Shown: one piece after another, positions 1 to 5,797 of the stretch
Position numbering within the stretch: the stretch's first letter is position 1
Layout: each line of letters begins with the position of its first letter
DNA from: a virus
DNA: 31,071 bases
IMG/VR virus record: IMGVR_UViG_3300035698_017884
Span: 1 to 31,071 of that record
Strand: one strand, 5' to 3'
Position numbers and translations under genes: made by a program
Notes under the pieces: generated by a model
Told to the model about the DNA's origin: nothing
Databases searched by the model: none
The model's input: the letters and a program-made list of their open reading frames with translations, nothing else

Positions 1-59
1 AATCAATCTTTTAATAATAAGTGAAGTTGAAAAACTTACTTATGAATTTATAAAAATAA

Positions 60-132
60 GCCGATAGCAGGAATTGAACCCGCAAGCATCCTCATTACAA
101 GTGAGGCGTTCTCCCAGTTGAACTATACCGGC
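60..132 (-). tRNA. tRNA-Thr(UGU)
   Basis: Canonical cloverleaf. The acceptor is GCCGGTA paired with TATCGGC, with one G-U pair. The D stem is GTTC/GAAC. The anticodon arm is CCTCA-CTTGTAA-TGAGG with anticodon TGT, which reads ACA. The T loop is TTCAATT. CCA is not encoded. It is the last tRNA of the minus-strand cluster in this window. Confidence 0.93.
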
Positions 133-147
133 AAATATTATTTTGGA

Positions 148-222
148 GCCCCTAGTAGGATTTGAACCCACGCACCGAGGGTAGAAACCTCGTGCTCTGA
201 TTCCAGACTGAGCTATAAGGGC
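148..222 (-). tRNA. tRNA-Arg(UCU)
   Basis: Canonical cloverleaf. The acceptor is GCCCTTA/TAGGGGC, the D stem GCTC/GAGC, and the anticodon arm CGAGG-TTTCTAC-CCTCG with anticodon TCT, which reads AGA. The T loop is TTCAAAT. AGA is common in an AT-rich phage, which would explain carrying this tRNA. The small membrane-protein gene upstream stops almost exactly at its 5' end. Confidence 0.93.
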
Positions 223-223
223 T

Positions 224-406
224 TTAATCTTTTCTTTGAATCATTGTATAAAATATTCTTGGTATTAAAAGTATTACAACAATACCCATACTAATAGGGT
301 GTCCGTTAGTAATAAATAAAAGACTACCTAAAATCATCAATATAAAAAATGACCATCTATCAACAACTTTATTAATCATATTATTTATATTCAATAACCA
401 ATTCAT
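224..406 (-). CDS. small two-span membrane protein
   Basis: A 60-residue protein of unknown function. A TTG in frame 12 nt further upstream is the first possible start, but it lies in the ribosome binding site. GGAG sits 6 nt before the ATG at 406, so that ATG is the likely start. Two hydrophobic stretches, about residues 19-36 and 42-57, suggest two membrane spans joined by a short polar turn, with a basic C-terminal tail (QRKD). The gene is wedged between two tRNA units. Size and topology would allow a holin-like or superinfection-exclusion protein, but no motif supports either. Confidence 0.6.
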   Translation of the reverse strand: MNWLLNINNMINKVVDRWSFFILMILGSLLFITNGHPISMGIVVILLIPRIFYTMIQRKD

Positions 407-429
407 ACAATTCTCCAATAATTTAAAAT

Positions 430-530
430 ATTAGCCGCCTAGGTCTCCAGTTATTCCCTGACTCGGGAGACTCCACGAATGTCAGGCTAGATGCTTTCTT
501 GTCACGGTTATGGAAAGCCCACGATTTTAT
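430..530 (-). ncRNA. structured non-coding segment inside the tRNA cluster
   Basis: I see no open reading frame and no canonical T arm, yet the stretch is GC-richer than its surroundings. Two perfect 6-bp stems, 443-448 with 466-471 (GTCTCC/GGAGAC) and 457-462 with 481-486 (CCTGAC/GTCAGG), interleave. They therefore form either an H-type pseudoknot or two alternative hairpins. A third pairing, 432-436 with 485-489, encloses much of this. It could be a degenerate tRNA or a small RNA processed from the tRNA transcript. The minus strand is assumed from its neighbours. Confidence 0.35.
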
Positions 531-532
531 GG

Positions 533-607
533 AGCGGACAGGCGGAGTCGAACCGCTCATATACAGCTTGGAGGCTGCTTCTTGATTCCCTCAAGTTAAC
601 TATCCGC
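533..607 (-). tRNA. tRNA-Gly(UCC)-like with a 6-nt anticodon loop
   Basis: The acceptor GCGGATA/TGTCCGC pairs over 7 bp. The T arm is 4-5 bp around a TTCGACT loop. The anticodon stem GCAGC/GCTGT encloses only six nucleotides, CTCCAA. Normal tRNA-Gly(UCC) has CTTCCAA, so U33 or its neighbour is missing. The D arm is also non-canonical: the clearest pairing, CTTG/CAAG, leaves six nucleotides after the acceptor. This is either a decayed gene or a phage tRNA with a deliberately unusual loop. The Gly identity is inferred from similarity of the anticodon arm. Confidence 0.65.
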
Positions 608-615
608 TTAATTTT

Positions 616-1047
616 TTATTTTTCTGCTTTTTTCTCCAACATTAATTCAAAGAAATCTCTTCCTGATTTAACTGAATCAAGGGCAGCTACCAAATCCCAA
701 TCTTGCCCAAATGTCTTATTCAGGTAATATACTGCGCCTTTAAGGAATGTATGAATTATAGGACCATCAACTAATTCAAGATACCACGGAAGTTTAATCA
801 AGTTATCAATTGTATTTGTTGCAGCTAAAAGTTTTTCTTCATTCTTCAAAGTTGAAGTTATTTCTGCTGCTGCAATTTCAACTACCAATACAACATTTTG
901 AGCGAATTTTTGAACTGCTCCAAAGTTTGCCATTATTTCTTCTATTGAATCCCACTCACTTAATTCATCCATTGATTCTTTAAGTGCTACTGAATCTATA
1001 ATAATTTCTTCAATCTTCTCTTTGATTAATTCAAAACCTTCACTCAT
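616..1047 (-). CDS. hypothetical helical protein
   Basis: A 143-residue protein I do not recognise. It starts at the ATG at 1047, preceded by AAGGAG at good spacing. The N-terminal third is strongly acidic and helical (IKEKIEEIIIDS). A hydrophobic Ala/Val-rich stretch follows at about residues 44-63, then amphipathic helices, ending in a Lys/Glu-rich tail. There are no cysteines, signal peptide or known motif. It lies within the tRNA cluster on the same strand, with tRNAs on both sides, so it is probably co-transcribed with them. Confidence 0.7.
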   Translation of the reverse strand: MSEGFELIKEKIEEIIIDSVALKESMDELSEWDSIEEIMANFGAVQKFAQNVVLVVEIAAAEITSTLKNEEKLLAATNTIDNLIKLPWYLELVDGPIIHTFLKGAVYYLNKTFGQDWDLVAALDSVKSGRDFFELMLEKKAEK

Positions 1048-1080
1048 GATAATACTCCTTTTTAAAATTAATAATTATAT

Positions 1081-1153
1081 TGGTGGAGACGGAGGGAATC
1101 AAACCCTCTGCTTCCGAGTGCAAACCGGATGCCCCTACTCATAGCACGCCCCC
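1081..1153 (-). tRNA. tRNA-Ala(UGC)-like, CCA encoded
   Basis: The anticodon arm TCCGG-TTTGCAC-TCGGA gives anticodon TGC (Ala). The T arm GAGGG-TTTGATT-CCCTC is perfect. The 3' end CGTCTCC-A-CCA pairs with GGGGGCG at 1153-1147 over 7 bp, two of them G-U. The D arm is poor: only about three pairs, and no GG in the loop. The sequence just upstream has a perfect D arm (GCTC/GAGC), but the acceptor strand there (TATGAGA) does not match this 3' end. I therefore assign that piece to a separate, permuted tRNA-like locus. Confidence 0.6.
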
Positions 1154-1162
1154 AAAAATCGT

Positions 1163-1253
1163 GCCGGTGCTCTTCCAAACTGAGCTATCTCATACCTTTA
1201 ATCTCGCCGATCAGGATTTAAAGAGAGAAGGAATTGAACCTTCGCCACCCGGC
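1163..1253 (-). tRNA. permuted tRNA-like locus (3' half upstream of 5' half)
   Basis: Read on the minus strand, 1253-1219 is a 3' tRNA half: stem strand GCCGG, variable loop GTGGC, T arm GAAGG-TTCAATT-CCTTC, acceptor strand TCTCTTT, then A. After about 24 nt, 1194-1163 is a 5' half: TATGAGA, T8 A9, D arm GCTC-AGTTTGGAA-GAGC, A26, stem strand CCGGC. The halves fit each other in register. The anticodon stem CCGGC/GCCGG is 5 of 5, the acceptor is 5 of 7, and G15 can pair with C48. No proper anticodon loop can be read from the flanks, so it may be a relic. Alternatives are two unrelated tRNA fragments, or the outcome of a tandem duplication with loss of the outer halves. Confidence 0.45.
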
Positions 1254-1278
1254 TTATTTATTAAATTTATTTTATGGA

Positions 1279-1350
1279 CACCCCTGAGAGGATTTGAACC
1301 CCATCTTTTCATTCGTAGTGAAATATTCTTTCCAGTTGAACTACAAGGGT
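1279..1350 (-). tRNA. tRNA-Arg(ACG)
   Basis: The acceptor ACCCTTG/CAGGGGT pairs over 7 bp with discriminator G, as is usual for Arg. The anticodon arm is TTTCA-CTACGAA-TGAAA with anticodon ACG, which would be modified to ICG to read CGN codons. The T loop is TTCAAAT. CCA is not encoded. The cloverleaf is normal, unlike several neighbours. Confidence 0.9.
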
Positions 1351-1359
1351 AAAAATTGG

Positions 1360-1433
1360 TCAGGCGTGAAGTTCGTGAAGCTCCATTGATTCAGGTTGGT
1401 AGACCTGATCCTCTACTTTAAGGGTAACGCCCG
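1360..1433 (-). tRNA. tRNA-like gene with an 8-nt anticodon loop
   Basis: The acceptor CGGGCGT/ACGCCTG pairs over all 7 bp with one G-U. The D stem is weak (CCCT/GAGG, one mismatch). The anticodon stem TCAGG/CCTGA is perfect but closes an 8-nt loop, TCTACCAA. The T arm GGAGC-TTCACGA-ACTTC lacks the usual G53-C61 pair and A58. If the loop is read with T33 as its third base, the anticodon is ACC (Gly). Extended loops are known in +1 frameshift suppressor tRNAs. It could equally be a decaying gene, so identity is uncertain. Confidence 0.5.
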
Positions 1434-1441
1434 TCATGTGT

Positions 1442-1542
1442 TGGTCGGATGGATAGGAATTGATACCTACATCACCTTCCTGTGCGCATCGGGTTGGTCC
1501 CTACCGCCTCCAGAATGGAGTTTTATCTTAAACTACCTTCCG
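1442..1542 (-). tRNA. 101-nt tRNA-like element with encoded CCA
   Basis: The ends look like a tRNA. CGGAAGG pairs with CCATCCG (6 of 7), followed by A-CCA. T8-A9 and a perfect D stem GTTT/AAAC follow. Near the 3' end is a T arm with an 8-nt loop (TATCAATT, one base longer than normal) closed by TAGG/CCTA. The middle is too long and contains several competing hairpins, such as CTCCA/TGGAG around three bases. No normal 7-nt anticodon loop is visible. It is probably a degenerate or inserted-into type II tRNA. Confidence 0.4.
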
Positions 1543-1550
1543 AAATATTT

Positions 1551-1889
1551 TTAAATTAAACCTTCTAATGACCAAGTTGCAATTAATCCATTAAAAGGTT
1601 TAAAATTATTTCCATTACGATTTGAATATTCAGCTCTTAATTCAATATTGCCAGTAATTAAAATAGCAGGAAAATTCATTCGTGTACTTATTATGTTTAA
1701 TTTTCTGTGCATAAATGTTTCAAACTTTAAATTATTTAATTTTGGTTTAACCGGTTCAAGTTTAATGACTCCTAGTAAACCTTCAGGACAACTAAATGTA
1801 ATATTTGCTATTTCACGCTGTGTCCCTGTAATACTAACTGTTGCGGTTATTTCACTACCTATTTTATGGGTCCTGATAAGAGGTTCCAT
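1551..1889 (-). CDS. hypothetical beta-rich protein
   Basis: A 112-residue protein of unknown function. TTGGAGG lies 6 nt before the ATG at 1889, so this start is preferred over an in-frame TTG inside the ribosome binding site. The sequence alternates short hydrophobic strands with polar turns (SEITATVSITGTQREI, then NFPAILITGNIELRAEYS), as in a beta-sandwich. There is no signal peptide, cysteine cluster or recognisable motif. It stands between the tRNA cluster and the zinc-protein gene, separated from the latter by a hairpin at 1925-1947. Confidence 0.65.
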   Translation of the reverse strand: MEPLIRTHKIGSEITATVSITGTQREIANITFSCPEGLLGVIKLEPVKPKLNNLKFETFMHRKLNIISTRMNFPAILITGNIELRAEYSNRNGNNFKPFNGLIATWSLEGLI

Positions 1890-1924
1890 AAATACCTCCA
1901 ATTAAATATTATCGATAACGCTAC

Positions 1925-1947
1925 AGGTACCTCGTATTGAGATACCT
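1925..1947 (-). promoter_or_regulatory. 9-bp hairpin upstream of the 1551-1889 gene
   Basis: On the minus strand AGGTATCTC pairs with GAGGTACCT over 9 bp (one G-U) around the loop AATAC. No U-run follows, so it is not a normal terminator. It lies in the 84-nt gap between two co-directional genes and could be an mRNA processing or protein-binding site. Confidence 0.4.
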
Positions 1948-1973
1948 TAAAATCGTTTTGCAGCTACTAAATA

Positions 1974-2258
1974 TTACGGTTGAATATAATCAGGATTAGA
2001 TTCCCAAGGGGTGTCGAGAATTTCATCAGCATCCATTGTTCTATCTTGATTTTTATTAATTATTGAATTATTCGGGTCGGGATTAGGTCCTGTATAAGTT
2101 ACTTCATAAGGAACCTTCTGCGCGCCTGTTCCCTGACATGTAGGGCATATGCGGTTTTCGTCAGTACCTTCAACGATTACCCATTTAGCACCAGAACATT
2201 GTGGACATGCTTTACCTGTTTCATAGAAACTTGAAGCATTAAAATTTTGACCAGCCAT
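1974..2258 (-). CDS. small DnaJ-type zinc-ribbon protein
   Basis: A 94-residue protein with two zinc-binding knuckles, C18-x2-C21-x-G and C38-x2-C41-x-G-x-G. This matches half of the CxxCxGxG cysteine-rich domain of DnaJ. No J domain is present, so it is not a full chaperone. Small proteins with this module are common in phages, usually as predicted metal-binding adaptors. AGGAG precedes the ATG at 2258. The recurrent promoter motif at 2288-2300 lies about 30 nt upstream, so this gene probably starts its own transcript. Its partner is unknown. Confidence 0.72.
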   Translation of the reverse strand: MAGQNFNASSFYETGKACPQCSGAKWVIVEGTDENRICPTCQGTGAQKVPYEVTYTGPNPDPNNSIINKNQDRTMDADEILDTPWESNPDYIQP

Positions 2259-2287
2259 TTTTATTCTCCTATCATGAAAAGTACGCT

Positions 2288-2300
2288 TTTATATTTATTC
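2288..2300 (-). promoter_or_regulatory. GAATAAATATWAA promoter-like motif, copy 1
   Basis: The minus strand reads GAATAAATATAAA. The same 13-mer (W = A or T at position 11) occurs at 4027-4039, 8366-8378 and 30197-30209, each time in a gap just upstream of a minus-strand gene. Its core AATAAATA differs by one base from the T4 late-promoter core TATAAATA. Here it lies 30 nt before the zinc-protein start and just after a terminator. Confidence 0.55.
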
Positions 2301-2303
2301 ATT

Positions 2304-2356
2304 GAAAAAAAGAAAAGGATAAACCTAATAAAAATCGCTTTAGATTAAGTTTATCC
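2304..2356 (-). terminator. intrinsic terminator after the 2391-2810 gene
   Basis: On the minus strand GGATAAAC (2356-2349) pairs with GTTTATCC (2324-2317) over 8 bp and is followed by TTTTCTTTTTTT. The loop is long and AT-rich. It sits between a stop codon and the next promoter motif, as expected of an intrinsic terminator. Confidence 0.7.
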
Positions 2357-2390
2357 ATCTCTTTTCAAAAAGAAATAAAGAATGGCAACT

Positions 2391-2810
2391 TTATTTCTCA
2401 CCAGGTTCTTTTCTTTTATAAGTTTTATATTCTCCAGTGTATTTAACATGTATAAAATCTTCAGGTATTACAATTTTAACTGTTTCTAATTTGCTTTTTA
2501 AATAATATTCACGATCAATTGATCTATTTATAACTACCTTAGGACCAAACAATAAGTATTTTTTTATTTTAATTTCATCTACATTAAGATTTAAATAATT
2601 TTCTGGATTATTAGGATAAAAACGAAGATATTCATATTCCATTTTATCACCAGTAATCACAAAAGAATTATCAATTTCAACCATTTCAACATTAGTAATA
2701 ACAAAGTCAGTACATGACCATTCAGGAGGATTTAATGTGAGTATTTTATTTTTAAAGTCAATTAAACATTTTTTAATCTTATTTTTATTATCTTTGTCTT
2801 TATCTGTCAT
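2391..2810 (-). CDS. hypothetical protein
   Basis: A 139-residue protein I do not recognise. Start options are GTG at 2813 and ATG at 2810; the ATG is better placed after an AGGA. The start overlaps the end of the MazG-like gene by 11 nt, which suggests translational coupling. The N-terminus is very polar (DKDKDNKNKIKK). The rest alternates strands and turns, with many Tyr, Lys and Glu residues, and ends in a basic tail. No catalytic motif is visible. Its coupling to MazG hints at a shared role, but this is only inference. Confidence 0.65.
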   Translation of the reverse strand: MTDKDKDNKNKIKKCLIDFKNKILTLNPPEWSCTDFVITNVEMVEIDNSFVITGDKMEYEYLRFYPNNPENYLNLNVDEIKIKKYLLFGPKVVINRSIDREYYLKSKLETVKIVIPEDFIHVKYTGEYKTYKRKEPGEK

Positions 2811-3132
2811 CACCAGATCCTTTAATTACTCCTCTGTCCATTCGGTCAAAGAGTTTTTGAATATTAGCATAAGCTATTGATTCTAAATCAAGATTAAGTT
2901 CAGATGCTACATTACTTACATACCACAATACATCACCAAGTTCTTTTGCGATAGCAGCTTTCTTAATGGATGTTACTTCTCCATTATCATCTCGCATAAT
3001 TTTTTTAACTTTTTCACATACTTCGCCCGCCTCGCCCGCCAATCCTAATGACGGATAATAAAGATTATTACCCATTTCAGGATATACTGCGGTACTTCGT
3101 GCTTTTTCCTGATACTCTTTGAAATCAATCAT
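2800..3132 (-). CDS. MazG-like nucleotide pyrophosphohydrolase
   Basis: A 110-residue single-domain MazG-like protein, a helical enzyme that hydrolyses nucleoside triphosphates, or in some versions (p)ppGpp-related alarmones, to monophosphates. The fold's signature metal ligands are visible: E34-A-G-E37, then E64-L-G-D67 in KELGDVLWYV. AAGGAG precedes the ATG at 3132. Phage MazG proteins are thought to adjust host nucleotide pools during infection, or to remove unwanted dNTPs. The latter could matter in a phage with modified DNA. Its substrate cannot be read from sequence. Confidence 0.88.
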   Translation of the reverse strand: MIDFKEYQEKARSTAVYPEMGNNLYYPSLGLAGEAGEVCEKVKKIMRDDNGEVTSIKKAAIAKELGDVLWYVSNVASELNLDLESIAYANIQKLFDRMDRGVIKGSGDDR

Positions 3133-3480
3133 ATTTCATAACTCCTTATTTTAAATAATAAATTCCTTTAAAAATAAAAACAAGATTCTAAATAGCAGCC
3201 TGCAGTGAAGGTAGGCGGAAGAAAGCGCCATCACTCAATCAGGATTTTTACACGGAATCATTTCTGATTTACCTTAACTTAATACTTCAATACATGATTC
3301 TTGACATACCCCAGGTTTTTACCCTGCTTGGGGGAACAGTGAGTCTTATTGGGTTTTTAATCTTGATGCTTGAAGAAGTTCACGTAAGTTAGCGATATTC
3401 TCGCTGATCTGTTGTCATATTGTATTTTACCTAAATACGGAGGTTCTTCTAGTTTCCTTTTTTACACTACCAAAACCTTG
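3133..3480 (-). other. 348-nt gene-free segment with several hairpins
   Basis: No credible reading frame is found on either strand. Hairpins visible on the minus strand include a C/G-rich one at 3309-3334 (CCCC...GGGG with an inner CAGG/CCTG), one at 3256-3269 (AATCA-GAAA-TGATT, a GNRA tetraloop), one at 3214-3229 (GGCG/CGCC) and one at 3392-3404 (GCGA/TCGC). The segment is more GC-rich than surrounding gaps. It may encode a structured RNA or be a long mRNA leader of the MazG gene. I found no group I intron core sequences. Confidence 0.4.
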
Positions 3481-3993
3481 TTATTTTGTTTCAATTAAAT
3501 CTGTAGTAGCATTAATAACTTCAAGAGACTGAGTGATTGAATCTTGAAGATCCATCCACTTTCTCATATTAGTATTTTTAGTTTTTTCATCATACATTCT
3601 TTCAACACGAGGTCGAGGAGTTTCACCTATTGATACATGTCTCATTTTTGTAGTAGCTGCTTCGTCATTAAGTGCTCTGAATGTATTGATCATTAATCTA
3701 CAACCTTTTCTTGAATAGAAAAGAAAATCCCTTATAGGTGCAGACATACCACCAATAGTAACAAATGTAGTAAGATTGGTTCTCTCAAGAGCATTATTTA
3801 ATTTTACATACTCAGTTACTAAATCTGTATTAGACTGCACTATTTTCTGTAATTCTTCTTTTTGTTCTTTCTCATCTTTAAAAGAAGGTCTCTCTGTTGA
3901 TACCATTGAAGCATATTTTGTTATATCACGTTCGTTATTTTCAATTCTCTTTTCAATAACACGCATTCTTTTTAAACATTCAATAATTTTCAT
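3481..3993 (-). CDS. DIP1984/septicolysin-like coiled-coil protein
   Basis: A 170-residue protein, mostly helical. The N-terminal 70 residues follow the pattern of the DIP1984 family: a leading MKxxE.L..R...KRIE helix, then a second helix ending VKLNNALERTNLTT. The C-terminus (QDSITQSLEVINATTDL) resembles the family's closing IQxxNxTT segment. The function of that family is not established, despite the name septicolysin-like. The assignment rests on pattern memory only. It is preceded by a copy of the recurrent promoter motif at 4027-4039. It is probably cytoplasmic, since no signal peptide is seen. Confidence 0.45.
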   Translation of the reverse strand: MKIIECLKRMRVIEKRIENNERDITKYASMVSTERPSFKDEKEQKEELQKIVQSNTDLVTEYVKLNNALERTNLTTFVTIGGMSAPIRDFLFYSRKGCRLMINTFRALNDEAATTKMRHVSIGETPRPRVERMYDEKTKNTNMRKWMDLQDSITQSLEVINATTDLIETK

Positions 3994-4026
3994 TTTTAAT
4001 CTCCTATATGTAATAATATACCATTT

Positions 4027-4039
4027 TTAATATTTATTC
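4027..4039 (-). promoter_or_regulatory. GAATAAATATWAA promoter-like motif, copy 2
   Basis: The minus strand reads GAATAAATATTAA, about 34 nt upstream of the start at 3993 and in the gap after the 4056-4409 gene. It is identical to copy 4 upstream of the DNA polymerase gene. Confidence 0.55.
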
Positions 4040-4055
4040 TAAGTTATAAAGTTAG

Positions 4056-4409
4056 TCATCTTTTTAAATCTTCATTATCTAGTTTATATAATATATTCTC
4101 AGTATCCGATAAACTATTTATTACTTCAGACATAACTTCCCCTATATTAAAAATTTTATTAAATTGACCAAAATCTAAATCTTTAAATTCAGATTTACAT
4201 TTTTCAAGATTTTTAATCATTTCTAATTTATCAAAATTGCTACCACCTTCAATTAAAGTTAATAACATGGCGTATGATAAAATTGCATTGTTTTTTTGAA
4301 GTTCTTTTACTTCTTCAATATTGGACCCTTGATTAAAACTTACTTGTGCTTCAGATGCCTCATAATCACAATTTATAGTACTCCTGTTCACTCCTCTAAA
4401 TGTTGACAT
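4056..4409 (-). CDS. hypothetical helical protein
   Basis: A 117-residue, acidic, mostly helical protein of unknown function. Its ATG at 4409 lies one base after the stop codon of the upstream 56-residue gene, so the two are almost certainly co-translated. The N-terminal 35 residues are polar and Ser/Asn-rich, and the remainder forms about four helices. No motif is recognisable. Confidence 0.62.
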   Translation of the reverse strand: MSTFRGVNRSTINCDYEASEAQVSFNQGSNIEEVKELQKNNAILSYAMLLTLIEGGSNFDKLEMIKNLEKCKSEFKDLDFGQFNKIFNIGEVMSEVINSLSDTENILYKLDNEDLKR

Positions 4410-4410
4410 T

Positions 4411-4581
4411 TCACAATTCCCTATTTATAGGTTCTTCATCATCATCTTCTTTTATAATAATGATTCTATAATTTTTTGTATTATTAGATGATAATTCTTT
4501 TAAGAGAATTACTGATATATCATCTTGTACATCAATAATATTTGTATGACTATAATCTTTATCGAATATCATTTCAGACAT
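4411..4581 (-). CDS. hypothetical 56-residue acidic protein
   Basis: A short gene found by reading between two larger ones. The ATG at 4581 follows a G-rich GGGGGG Shine-Dalgarno-like run that overlaps the end of the phosphoribosyltransferase gene. The stop is TGA at 4413-4411. The peptide begins MSEMIFDKDYSH and carries the acidic patch KEDDDEEP near its C-terminus. It fills the 178-nt space between neighbours with tight spacing on both sides and keeps the same AT-rich codon use. Function unknown. Confidence 0.6.
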   Translation of the reverse strand: MSEMIFDKDYSHTNIIDVQDDISVILLKELSSNNTKNYRIIIIKEDDDEEPINREL

Positions 4582-4587
4582 ATTCAA

Positions 4588-5010
4588 TTAAACCCCCCTA
4601 TTTGGAATTTCATCTTGTTTTTCATATGGAAATCTAATCCAATAATCACTAGCATCAAATATATGATATGTGGGTTTAATTAAAGATCTACTTTTATAAT
4701 ATAATACAGCAGTATCATACCCTCGATTTACATATTCTAATAATGTTTTTCCTGTATCTGTAATATCATCAGCAATTAAAACTTTATGTTTAGGAAGATT
4801 TGGATCAAGAATAGGTAAATATTCAATTTGTAATTGATAACATATATAAATGGATACAGGAACACCCCCTTTTGGAATACCATATACATATTGATATTTA
4901 TCTTTTGGTAATACATTAATTAAATCAAAAATACAATCATTATACATCTTAGGACTTATACTACGAAATTTCCATTGTTTCACAGTTTCTTTTCCTTTCA
5001 TAATATTCAT
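4588..5010 (-). CDS. phosphoribosyltransferase (gpt/xanthine-type)
   Basis: A type I phosphoribosyltransferase of up to 140 residues. The PRPP-binding loop VLIADDITDTGKTL is at residues 77-90, and YGIPKGGVPVS at 43-53 is the upstream PPi loop. A late segment SDYWIRFPYE resembles the substrate hood of xanthine-guanine PRTases. It would attach a purine base to PRPP for nucleotide salvage. The start is unclear. ATG at 5010 and 5001 lack a good Shine-Dalgarno site, while GTG at 4983 has AAAGGA nine nt upstream. The 5' end overlaps a homing endonuclease gene, so the original start may have been displaced by its insertion. Confidence 0.8.
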   Translation of the reverse strand: MNIMKGKETVKQWKFRSISPKMYNDCIFDLINVLPKDKYQYVYGIPKGGVPVSIYICYQLQIEYLPILDPNLPKHKVLIADDITDTGKTLLEYVNRGYDTAVLYYKSRSLIKPTYHIFDASDYWIRFPYEKQDEIPNRGV

Positions 5011-5797
5011 TAATTTTTTTTCTTATTTTTTCTTTAGTCTCTTCAGATGTCGAAATTCCTTTATTCCAGGGAATTTTCCCTTTTCTAGCTTCACTTATTT
5101 TTTTCTTTGCTTCATTTGATGGAGTTTTCCCTTTAAATCCACTAGATCTTCCTATTGCTTTTAAACTTAATTTATGTTTAGTTTCTTTAGTATGGTGTTT
5201 TCCATAAAAAGGATTATCTTCTCCTGTAAATTTGCCTTTATTATTTTTACTAATAAATTCACATACTTCTTTTGTATGTGTTTTACCATACATTCCATTA
5301 TTTTTCCCTTTTGATTTCAATCCTATTTTTCTTTTTGTTTCTACTGATGTAAGCCTTCCTGTTTGAGATTCACTAATTTTTTTTAATGTTTCTTTAGAAT
5401 GACAATTTTTTAATTCTTTGTTCCAAGGAATTCGCCCACTAGGACCTTCTCCTCCATCAGTCAAATTTGTCAATGGTCCTGTTTTTTTATCTAATCTTCC
5501 AATAAGTAAAATTAATAAAATTTCTAAATCAAAAGCTTCTTGTTCTGATATATTTTCTTTTACCTTTAAAATGATAGGATTTACTTTATCAAACTTAATC
5601 ATTTCAACTAATATTTTTTGTTTTAAACTTAAATTAAGATCATCTAAAAATAAATTTTTATTTTCAATTAAATGACAATCACACCTTTCACCATGACCTT
5701 TGCCAACATAAAATGGTTCATATTCAAATGTATATTCTCTATATGTAAACAATCCTTTTTTTCTTGGATCTAAATAAATATAAGTATAATATTTCAC
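4961..5797 (-). CDS. GIY-YIG homing endonuclease with NUMOD3 repeats (copy 1)
   Basis: A 278-residue free-standing homing endonuclease. The nuclease core has YTYIYLD (GIY position, residues 4-10) and FYVGKG (YIG position, about 29-34), an Arg just after it, and the downstream NLTDGGEG block. From about residue 120 onward a series of NUMOD3-type DNA-binding repeats follows, with motifs such as GKTHTKE and GRIPWNKE. The likely start is GTG at 5797, with AAAAGG upstream. The 3' end overlaps the phosphoribosyltransferase gene by about 50 nt. Two relatives lie at 17335 and 25879. No group I intron is visible around it. Confidence 0.9.
   Translation of the reverse strand: MKYYTYIYLDPRKKGLFTYREYTFEYEPFYVGKGHGERCDCHLIENKNLFLDDLNLSLKQKILVEMIKFDKVNPIILKVKENISEQEAFDLEILLILLIGRLDKKTGPLTNLTDGGEGPSGRIPWNKELKNCHSKETLKKISESQTGRLTSVETKRKIGLKSKGKNNGMYGKTHTKEVCEFISKNNKGKFTGEDNPFYGKHHTKETKHKLSLKAIGRSSGFKGKTPSNEAKKKISEARKGKIPWNKGISTSEETKEKIRKKINEYYERKRNCETMEIS

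Noticed and set aside
491-727. 78-codon plus-strand reading frame
   Set aside because: It runs antisense through a tRNA and the 616-1047 gene and lacks a ribosome binding site.
1084-1194. A single tRNA-Ala with a 37-nt insertion before the anticodon stem
   Set aside because: The upstream acceptor strand TATGAGA does not pair with the 3' strand CGTCTCC, whereas GGGGGCG at 1153-1147 does.
1080-1352. 90-codon plus-strand reading frame
   Set aside because: It lies antisense across three tRNA-like genes; the open frame is a by-product of tRNA sequence.
1648-1905. 85-codon plus-strand reading frame
   Set aside because: It is antisense to the 1551-1889 gene, which has a strong ribosome binding site; this one has none.
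3133-3480. Group I intron
   Set aside because: Homing endonucleases are present in the window, but I found none of the conserved core segments and no split gene here.
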